From a virus, in IMG/VR virus record IMGVR_UViG_3300036846_000728, positions 1-45,615 of that record: 45,615 bases of DNA, one strand, 5' to 3'. A program made the position numbers and the translations under genes. Numbering within the stretch: the first letter of the stretch is position 1; every line of letters begins with the position of its first letter. The notes under the pieces were generated by a model that did not search any database, was not told the origin of the DNA, and saw only the letters and a list, made by a program, of their open reading frames with translations. Below, in pieces: positions 13,297 to 19,396 of this stretch.

Positions 13297-14703
13297 ATGC
13301 AGTTGTTTTTCTACACGGGACTTCGCCGCGTGGGCGATGTCCTCACCAGCCTGACCCAATCGCCTGACGGCCTGTTCTGGGCCGGTCCCGGTTCTGACGC
13401 GTCCACGGAAGACGGCCTGCTCAAAAACACGTACGAAGACGTAATAGCGGAAGGCGTGCTGAAAAAATTTCAGCTCCGCGACGCGTTCAAACTCAAAGAC
13501 AGTCCGTGGGACGGCGGGCGCGGGAAAGAGTGGAGCGCCCACGTCGAACGCAACAACTCGCCGATGGCGGTCGGATCGGACAGTGCGATCCCCGTCGCGG
13601 ACAACCAAAAATATATTTCCGGGTTCGTGTCGCAGAAAAAAATCATGGCGCGGTGGCGCGTCACCAACGAGCAGCTCGATGACACGCAGTCGCGGGAAGG
13701 CTCCTATCGCTCCTCACGCACCGAGAACATGGAGCGGATGATCGATGACCTCGCGTTCAGAAACGAGTTCTACCTCGGGACCGATGGACGCGCCGTGTTC
13801 GGCATTGTCGATGCGACATCGGTCGGCACCACCGTGGAATTGAACTCGCCGGGCAATATCTCGTCGGCCGGTGTCCCCATTGCCAGCGCCTTCGGCAATC
13901 GTTTCGTCAAGAAGGGCATGGCGATTGCCGCCATCAATCCCAGCAACGGGCAGATCCGCCCCAACGTCGTCAAAGTCACAGCGGTCAACAGCGACGGCAC
14001 CGACGTGACCGTGAGTGCCGCGCCCGGCTGGACGACGGGCGACTATGTGGTGCAAGCCGCGAACGTGACCGTCACCGATGCGCTCGATACCGCGTACGAG
14101 AAAGCGCCGTGGGGTCTGACGGCGATCATCGATGACGGCACGTACCGGCAGAACTACTTCGGCGTCGATCGGTCGCTGTGGACGAACTATCAATCGTACG
14201 TCTCGGCGAACACGGGCGCACTCTCCTTCGATTTGCTGCAGCGCGTCTCCGATATCGTGAACCAAAAATTGGACGGAGAAGTGGACGGGATCTGGTCGCA
14301 CCATTCCGTGCGGCGCGTCTACATCCTGCTCACGCAAGCCGATCGGCGGTACGCCGATGCGGCCAGCCGGCGCAATCCGGACGGCGGCACGGCGGCGTTC
14401 CAACAGGAAGATCTCACGATGGGCAGCGTCAACTACAAAGCGATCCGCACGCTCGGCTTGCGCCAGATGTTTTTGGTGGACAGCAAGGGCACGGACTTCG
14501 TGCGGTACACGAGTGAGAAAGGCAAGTGGGTGTCCGGATCGTCTGGCGAGATTCTCGTGCGCGATGGGACCGGCATCAACGCGCGGCATAGTTGGGAAGC
14601 GTGGTACTTCATGCGGTTCCAGCTCTTTGGTCGGAACCCCGGCAAGTGCGCACGCCTCGATGCCTTGACGGGCATGACGTTCGTGGTGGTCCGGGGCGAA
14701 TAG
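13297..14703 (+). CDS. Major capsid protein (HK97 fold), 468 aa
   Basis: ATG at 13297 with AGAGGT upstream. After the shared N-terminal motif (QSPDGLFW, 21-28) comes a typical capsid sequence: an N-arm (EDGLLKNTYEDVIAEGV), an E-loop region (GGRGKEWSAHVERNN), spine and P-domain (RTENMERMIDDLAFRNEFYL), a Gly/Val-rich beta domain, then A-domain segments (SFDLLQRVSDIVNQKLDGEV, HSVRRVYILLTQADRRYAD). It ends ARHSWEAWYFMRFQLFGRNP and ALTGMTFVVV, close to P22/other podovirus-type capsid C-termini. It builds the icosahedral shell. No scaffold domain is fused to it. Confidence 0.85.
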   Translation: MQLFFYTGLRRVGDVLTSLTQSPDGLFWAGPGSDASTEDGLLKNTYEDVIAEGVLKKFQLRDAFKLKDSPWDGGRGKEWSAHVERNNSPMAVGSDSAIPVADNQKYISGFVSQKKIMARWRVTNEQLDDTQSREGSYRSSRTENMERMIDDLAFRNEFYLGTDGRAVFGIVDATSVGTTVELNSPGNISSAGVPIASAFGNRFVKKGMAIAAINPSNGQIRPNVVKVTAVNSDGTDVTVSAAPGWTTGDYVVQAANVTVTDALDTAYEKAPWGLTAIIDDGTYRQNYFGVDRSLWTNYQSYVSANTGALSFDLLQRVSDIVNQKLDGEVDGIWSHHSVRRVYILLTQADRRYADAASRRNPDGGTAAFQQEDLTMGSVNYKAIRTLGLRQMFLVDSKGTDFVRYTSEKGKWVSGSSGEILVRDGTGINARHSWEAWYFMRFQLFGRNPGKCARLDALTGMTFVVVRGE

Positions 14704-14736
14704 TAACAAAGATTGTCGCGTCACACAAGGTTCGTC

Positions 14737-14831
14737 GGAGCCTGAGTCGGGCCACTCGTTCCGGACGGAACTCTCCGGTTCATCCCTTGGCCCGCGATTC
14801 TCCTGAGAACGATGCCGCGATCTCAGGCTCC
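14737..14831 (+). promoter_or_regulatory. Alternative hairpins between capsid gene and gene 14854
   Basis: The arm CTCAGGCTCC (14822-14831) can pair with GGAGCCTGAG (14737-14746, 10 bp perfect), and its overlapping neighbour TCTCAGG (14821-14827) can pair with CCTGAGA (14802-14808, 7 bp). The two folds exclude each other. No U-tract follows. It lies in the 150-base gap after the most highly needed virion gene and could set the drop in expression of downstream genes. Confidence 0.4.
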
Positions 14832-14853
14832 GGCGGAAGAGAGAGGCAGTCAC

Positions 14854-15255
14854 ATGGCGCAGTTCGGCGACAACGTGGTCATCGTCAATCGCACCAAGCG
14901 CAGCACGCTCACGGCGACGTGGGACGGGACGCACTACCACTTCGAACCGGGCGAGCATCAGAACGTCCCGCTCACGATCGCGATGGCGGCCTACAGACAG
15001 AACCCGCTGCACGGGAGTGAGGATCCGTTGGGCGATCCCGAGATCATCGAATCGCTCATCGGGATCAAAGGGGCGCAACCGCCGTTTGGCAACGTGACGC
15101 CGCTGGAACAAAGCGCGGCCGGCGAACGGATCGATCGCAAGAAGGTCATGGGCATCGGCGGGAAGGTCAAGCCGCTCGATGCGGGCGGGGCCACGTACTT
15201 CGACGCGAAGATGGGATCGGACAAGGTCGATCTCCACGACGACACGCGGAAGTGA
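14854..15255 (+). CDS. Hypothetical head protein, 133 aa
   Basis: I use the ATG at 14854 (MAQFGDNVVIVNRTKRSTLT) with GAGAGG upstream; an upstream ATG in frame lacks a site. The N-terminal third is beta-rich (VVIVNRTKRSTLTATWDGTH), followed by a helix and a Gly/Lys/Asp tail. A small protein directly after the capsid gene is often a head decoration, stabilising or completion factor; no specific family is recognised. Confidence 0.75.
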   Translation: MAQFGDNVVIVNRTKRSTLTATWDGTHYHFEPGEHQNVPLTIAMAAYRQNPLHGSEDPLGDPEIIESLIGIKGAQPPFGNVTPLEQSAAGERIDRKKVMGIGGKVKPLDAGGATYFDAKMGSDKVDLHDDTRK

Positions 15256-15259
15256 GCCC

Positions 15260-15835
15260 ATGGAACTCGGCGAGATTTACCTGCCGGATCTGAACCCCTT
15301 TCACCTCGTGCCGCCGCCGTTGTGGTGGCAGCAGGGGTTGTGGGCCTTCGATGCGGATCTGCGGATCCTGCCGGGCCGAAAAAAACCCCGGTTCCATCTC
15401 GCCCGCGTGAAGAAGTACAGCCGGGGACTGACCGGCGAAGCCATCACCGACGATCAGGACGATACCGCGATGTTCGTGCAGTACAACCTTGTGCCCGTGA
15501 CATGGATCGCGAGCACGGAGGGGTGGTCGGAAGGCTTCCTGCAGTACGTCGTCGGTCAACTCATGGAACGCGACACATGGGCGATCGAAGGGCAGCCGCT
15601 CACCGACGACTTGGTACGCAAAGCGATGTTCGAAGGGGGCAGCAAGTACGGCAAGGCGCTCGATCAACGCGATGAGGACGAACGCGCGGCCATCGACAAG
15701 GACGTGCATGACGACGTGTATCACGCGACGGGTGAGGCATGGCGGTCGCTGCAAACGCAGACGGGCGAACGCATCCTGAACGCCGGCCGCCCGTCTGAGT
15801 TGGCGGATTCTCTTCAGAAGAAGGACGCATCATGA
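15260..15835 (+). CDS. Hypothetical virion protein, 191 aa
   Basis: ATG at 15260, four bases after the previous stop, with GGAAG upstream. N-terminus is aromatic/proline-rich (NPFHLVPPPLWWQQGLWAFD), the middle is mixed (KYSRGLTGEAITDDQDDTAM, VPVTWIASTEGWSEGFLQYV), and the C-terminus is a long charged helix (DQRDEDERAAIDKDVHDDVY). No family recognised; likely a structural or assembly protein of the head. Confidence 0.75.
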   Translation: MELGEIYLPDLNPFHLVPPPLWWQQGLWAFDADLRILPGRKKPRFHLARVKKYSRGLTGEAITDDQDDTAMFVQYNLVPVTWIASTEGWSEGFLQYVVGQLMERDTWAIEGQPLTDDLVRKAMFEGGSKYGKALDQRDEDERAAIDKDVHDDVYHATGEAWRSLQTQTGERILNAGRPSELADSLQKKDAS

Positions 15836-16428
15836 CGAATTGGATCAAGCAGTTTACGCAGTCTCCCGATGGTCTGCTGTGGGCCGCGCTCGCGCCGCTG
15901 CCGACGACGGAAGCGGAGAACCTCACGTGGCAACGCGTGGATATGCTGCTCGCGGGCGCGACGCCCGGCGCAGTGTCCGCGTTTCAAGGCTTGCGTAAAT
16001 GGCTCACGCAGCAAAAATCCTGTCCCGATCTTCGGATGACGCAGCTCGGGAACAACGCCGTCGCCCCGCTCGGCCTCATCACCGCCGGTACGGGCGGCCT
16101 CTACGGCGCGACGACCACCGCGCGCCTCTTCGGCGTCTACATCAAAAAAACCGCCGTGGCGGGATCCGCGCTCCCGTCGTATCTCACGCTCACCGATGAT
16201 GGCACCGATAGCGCCCTGTCGGGTCTTGCGGGATCGCAAAAACTCGCGATTCCACTCGGAGCCGTGAGCAGCGGCGCACCGGGCACGATCTACGAAGGGC
16301 TGTTCATCGATCCGAACGGCCTGCCGCTGGCAGCGGGGCTGCGCTTCGCGCTCGTCACCGCCGTGGGCGGCGTGACCATCAGCGCAGCGGCAGACGGCGG
16401 CGACGGCTTCTGCATCACATCGCCCTAG
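15832..16428 (+). CDS. Virion protein with shared SPDG N-terminal motif, 198 aa
   Basis: ATGA overlap with the previous gene. The N-terminus MTNWIKQFTQSPDGLLWA matches the motif of the scaffold and major capsid proteins. After a helical part (NLTWQRVDMLLAGATPGAVS) the protein becomes beta-rich and Gly/Ala/Thr-rich (GGLYGATTTARLFGVYIKK, SYLTLTDDGTDSA), ending GGVTISAAADGGDGFCITSP. This composition suits a capsid decoration protein or minor capsid/tail protein. Family unknown. Confidence 0.75.
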   Translation: MTNWIKQFTQSPDGLLWAALAPLPTTEAENLTWQRVDMLLAGATPGAVSAFQGLRKWLTQQKSCPDLRMTQLGNNAVAPLGLITAGTGGLYGATTTARLFGVYIKKTAVAGSALPSYLTLTDDGTDSALSGLAGSQKLAIPLGAVSSGAPGTIYEGLFIDPNGLPLAAGLRFALVTAVGGVTISAAADGGDGFCITSP

Positions 16429-16531
16429 CTCGCCCGCGCTCGACAGGAGAGCGCCCCTCGTGACGACGGTGCGCCAGCATGGCGACGGATGCCTGTCCAT
16501 CCGTCGCCCCAGTGGCGCGTGGAGAGACATC

Positions 16532-16861
16532 ATGCCGACACGTCGCATTCAACGCGGCCCACAAACCGGCGGCCCGCCGGTCGGGTTCCAGAATTCCCCG
16601 GCCTTCAACGAACTCTACGTGGATGGCCTCACCAATCAACTGATGGTGGGCACCGGCATTTCGGGCGCGACCGCCGTCCAGCAACAGCAATTCCCGGCCG
16701 TCGTCACGTTCGCCAATCTCCCGACGCCCGCCGTCGAAGGCACGCTGGCCGTCGTCACTGATGCGACCTTGGCGACGTGGGGCAGCGTGATCGTGGGCGG
16801 CGGGGCGAATCGCGTCTTGGCGTACTACAACGGGACCGCATGGACGATCGCGGCGCACTGA
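16532..16861 (+). CDS. Small virion protein, 109 aa
   Basis: Start set at the ATG at 16532 (MPTRRIQRGPQTGGPPVGFQ) because GGAGAG precedes it; a GTG 72 bases upstream is weaker. After a basic, glycine-rich arm the protein is beta-rich (NELYVDGLTNQLMVGTGISG, PTPAVEGTLAVVTDATLATW) and ends LAYYNGTAWTIAAH, a pattern common in phage fibre/attachment modules (a strand-turn unit with NGTxW). Probably structural. Confidence 0.7.
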   Translation: MPTRRIQRGPQTGGPPVGFQNSPAFNELYVDGLTNQLMVGTGISGATAVQQQQFPAVVTFANLPTPAVEGTLAVVTDATLATWGSVIVGGGANRVLAYYNGTAWTIAAH

Positions 16862-16873
16862 CGGGGAACCGCC

Positions 16874-17248
16874 ATGACGGATGCCTATCAGCGCAACAAA
16901 GAATTCTACGGGAACATCGGTGGCTACTATCACGTGGCCGCGACCGACAACAACGTGATTCCGCTCGTCGCCGCGATTCCCAAGCACACGATTTTCGTGC
17001 AACGGATCCACGTCGAAGTGACGACGCTGGCCGCGTCCGAACTCTGGACGTATCAGGACGGCGCGGCCATCCCGATCGTGCCGGCCGTGTCGGCGGGGGC
17101 CATCGCGCATTTCGATTTTGACTTCGGTCCCGATGGTGCGCCTTGCACGGAAGGCACGCCATTTAATCTGAACATCACGGGCGCGACAGGCGCTGTAGGG
17201 TGGACGACGTGGGAAGGGTACAAAAAACTCACCAGCGCGGTTCCATAG
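16874..17248 (+). CDS. Small beta-rich virion protein, 124 aa
   Basis: ATG at 16874, 12 bases after the previous stop. Sequence MTDAYQRNKEFYGNIGGYYH followed by alternating hydrophobic strands (TIFVQRIHVEVTTLAASELW, GAIAHFDFDFGPDGAPCTEG, FNLNITGATGAVGWTTWEGY). It resembles a single jelly-roll or Ig-like beta domain. Genes 17542, 17993, 27554 and this one share that size and style, so they may be related decoration/tail proteins. Function unknown. Confidence 0.75.
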   Translation: MTDAYQRNKEFYGNIGGYYHVAATDNNVIPLVAAIPKHTIFVQRIHVEVTTLAASELWTYQDGAAIPIVPAVSAGAIAHFDFDFGPDGAPCTEGTPFNLNITGATGAVGWTTWEGYKKLTSAVP

Positions 17249-17280
17249 ACATGCGCCGCCGCGCACAGAAGGATCAGCAC

Positions 17281-17538
17281 ATGACGAAAGACGACGCGCC
17301 GCCGGTTGAGAACACGAAGCATCGGCCCTCGATGGCCGAACTCGGGAAAAAGCTGGACGCGGCGCTGCGCGATGCCGACGCCAAGCAAACGGCGGTCGAT
17401 GTGGCCAAGACCGCGCTCGCTGCCGCCACGACGGATCACGCCGCCGCCGTACAAGTCATCAGCACGCTGAAGCAGCAGTACGACGAACTGATGAAGGACG
17501 TACTCAGCTTCGGCGGCACGGTCCACGTCGCGCAATGA
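17281..17538 (+). CDS. Small coiled-coil protein, 85 aa
   Basis: ATG at 17281 with AAGGA upstream. Almost entirely helical with Ala/Lys/Asp heptads (AELGKKLDAALRDADAKQTA, AVQVISTLKQQYDELMKDVL), then a short tail FGGTVHVAQ. A structural spacer, chaperone or assembly factor is plausible; no family recognised. Lies four bases before the next gene. Confidence 0.7.
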   Translation: MTKDDAPPVENTKHRPSMAELGKKLDAALRDADAKQTAVDVAKTALAAATTDHAAAVQVISTLKQQYDELMKDVLSFGGTVHVAQ

Positions 17539-17541
17539 CCC

Positions 17542-17982
17542 ATGAGCCATACCGTCCCGTCCCATCAGGTGGATACGCAAGGAGGGGACTGTACTGATCC
17601 CACCACCCACACCGTGCGCGTGTCATCCGTGCTCGGCAGCGCGGGTGGTGGCGGCATCACGCTGAAGACCGCTGCCTTTACGCTCTCGGCGAGCGGCACC
17701 GTCGTCCCCGCCGTGTCGGAGAAACGGGTCAAAGTCTACGCGTACAAACTCGTGCCTTCGGCCCCCGGCACCAACACGACGGTGACGCTGAACTGGCGCG
17801 ATGGCTCCGCGACCGACCTCGAAGGTCCGCAGGTCGCGATCAGTCAACAAGCCCTGATCGAAACGGTGTCTCCCCCCGCGTTTCTCTTCGCAACCACGGC
17901 GGGCAACAGTTTGGATCTCGTGATCACCGGTACCGGCAGCGTGGCGGGCCGCGTGAGCTATTGGGACGGCGACGACGCCTGA
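17542..17982 (+). CDS. Beta-rich virion protein, 146 aa
   Basis: Begins MSHTVPSHQVDTQGGDCTDP. Successive strands (ITLKTAAFTLSASGTVVPAV, KRVKVYAYKLVPSAPGTNTT, VTLNWRDGSATDLEG, LDLVITGTGSVAGRVSYWDG) suggest an Ig-like or jelly-roll domain. The ribosome site lies in the preceding gene. Likely a decoration or minor tail component; family unknown. Confidence 0.75.
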   Translation: MSHTVPSHQVDTQGGDCTDPTTHTVRVSSVLGSAGGGGITLKTAAFTLSASGTVVPAVSEKRVKVYAYKLVPSAPGTNTTVTLNWRDGSATDLEGPQVAISQQALIETVSPPAFLFATTAGNSLDLVITGTGSVAGRVSYWDGDDA

Positions 17983-17992
17983 AAGGAACTCC

Positions 17993-18346
17993 ATGCCGAC
18001 TGCGAGCGCCCGCACGCAAACGATCGTCTTCACGGGCGATACGACCGCCACGCAAACCAACGCGGCCGGATCGAATCCGAACAGCCCCGGCATGAACCAA
18101 CTGATGTCGCTCGTGCCGGGCGCGAACACGATTCTCGTGCCGGCGGGCGGCTCCACGCCCGTCGCGGTGACCATCATCCCGCCCGCCGGCAATACCGTGA
18201 CCCTCACGTTGAAAGGCATCGCGGGCGATACCGGCATCCTGCTGCATCTGACGGATCCCTGCACGATCTCGCTTGGCGCGTCGGTGGTCAACTTCGTGCT
18301 GAACGCGGCGGCGGCCGTGACGGGCATCCGCTTCATTTGGAGTTGA
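17993..18346 (+). CDS. Beta-rich virion protein, 117 aa
   Basis: ATG at 17993 with AAAGGAA upstream. The sequence MPTASARTQTIVFTGDTTAT, then PGANTILVPAGGSTPVAVTI and PPAGNTVTLTLKGIAGDTGI, is a run of hydrophobic strands with Gly/Thr/Pro turns, ending AAAVTGIRFIWS. It resembles genes 17542 and 27554 in style and could be a paralogous decoration protein. Separated by one base from the next gene. Confidence 0.75.
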   Translation: MPTASARTQTIVFTGDTTATQTNAAGSNPNSPGMNQLMSLVPGANTILVPAGGSTPVAVTIIPPAGNTVTLTLKGIAGDTGILLHLTDPCTISLGASVVNFVLNAAAAVTGIRFIWS

Positions 18347-18347
18347 G

Positions 18348-19133
18348 ATGCCGACGCCCCTCAAAGCGATTGTGGCGCGCACGCGGACGCAGATCCTTGC
18401 GCCGCTGGTGCAGACCGGGGCCATCACCCCGGATCTCTTCTGGTCCGATGACGAGCTGCTGGCGCACACGATCGCCGGCTGTCGCGATCTCTGGCGCGCA
18501 CTGGTCGATCTGCATCAAGAGCATTTCCTCACGATCGATACGACCAACGTGTCCTACGTCTCGGGCACGGACCGCTTGACCGGGGTGCCGCCCGATGTGT
18601 TGCGCGTGCTGCTGGTGCAACCCCGTGACACGTCGTCGTCCAGTGTGGTGCGCCAATTGCGGTTCGTGCCGCGTCGCTACACGTCCACCGATTTCATCCG
18701 GGCGCTCGGGCGCGATCCGTTCGATCCCGGCCAGCCCGGCGACATCTATTACGCCGTGGTGAACGCGGGATCGCCCGTGGTCGCCCCGGCCATCTACATC
18801 GCGCCGGTCCTCACCGCCAGCGTGTTGCTGCGCTTCGTCTACGTCCCGACGCTGCCGGGCACGATGGACGGCGACACGATGAACCCGATCCCCGGCGAAT
18901 CGGATCAGGCGCTCATGGCGTGGACCGCCGCGTACGCCCTCGGGAAGCAAGCGCCCGATGGGCCGTTCACGCCGGATGCCACGTGGCTCTCGGTGTACTC
19001 CACGGAGAAGCAAGCCGTGATGATCATCAGTGAACCCCGGCAAGAACAGCAGCCCGTGATCGTGCAGGGCGTGTTCGATGAACTCTGGGGCGGCGGCCTC
19101 TCGGGTGATGGTCGCAATCGGGGATGGGACTGA
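18348..19133 (+). CDS. Head-tail adaptor (neck) protein, 261 aa
   Basis: ATG at 18348. N-terminal helices (PLKAIVARTRTQILAPLVQT, DLFWSDDELLAHTIAGCRDL) followed by a beta insert (VSYVSGTDRLTGVPPDVLRV, RQLRFVPRRYTSTDFIRALG), strands (ASVLLRFVYVPTLPGTM) and a C-terminal helix (SDQALMAWTAAYALGKQAP). Helical bundle plus beta insert, in a gene just before the nozzle proteins, matches adaptor proteins that sit under the portal in podoviruses. The family assignment is by layout, not by a diagnostic motif. Confidence 0.65.
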   Translation: MPTPLKAIVARTRTQILAPLVQTGAITPDLFWSDDELLAHTIAGCRDLWRALVDLHQEHFLTIDTTNVSYVSGTDRLTGVPPDVLRVLLVQPRDTSSSSVVRQLRFVPRRYTSTDFIRALGRDPFDPGQPGDIYYAVVNAGSPVVAPAIYIAPVLTASVLLRFVYVPTLPGTMDGDTMNPIPGESDQALMAWTAAYALGKQAPDGPFTPDATWLSVYSTEKQAVMIISEPRQEQQPVIVQGVFDELWGGGLSGDGRNRGWD

Positions 19134-19396
19134 TGGGCACGTTGAAGGTGTACGGCATCGGACGCAAGGGCGTGAACACGGATGCGGATCCGCTCTCGCT
19201 CGATGATCAGGAATGTACCCGGATGCGGAACGCCGTCGATAGCGTCACGGGCGGCGGCCTGATCAGTCGGCACGGCTTCGCGCCGTTCAATGGGATCGCA
19301 GCGGGCGCGGCCGTCACCGGGGGTGTCGGCGTGCCCCTCTCCAATCTCTCCAATTCGGGGACGCGATTCGTCTTCATCGGTCGGGGACCGATGTAA
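19133..19396 (+). CDS. Short protein resembling the N-terminus of a tail-nozzle protein, 87 aa
   Basis: I choose the ATG at 19133, which overlaps the previous stop as TGATG; an ATG nine bases earlier is possible. The sequence MGTLKVYGIGRKGVNTDADP, then LSLDDQECTRMRNAVDSVTG and GGLISRHGFAPFN, has the look of the opening of podovirus nozzle/stabilisation proteins, which state the ligand-free propeller start, but here the frame stops (TAA at 19394-19396) one base before the next ATG. It may be an intact small protein or the detached head of the nozzle protein encoded at 22366. Confidence 0.65.
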   Translation: MGTLKVYGIGRKGVNTDADPLSLDDQECTRMRNAVDSVTGGGLISRHGFAPFNGIAAGAAVTGGVGVPLSNLSNSGTRFVFIGRGPM

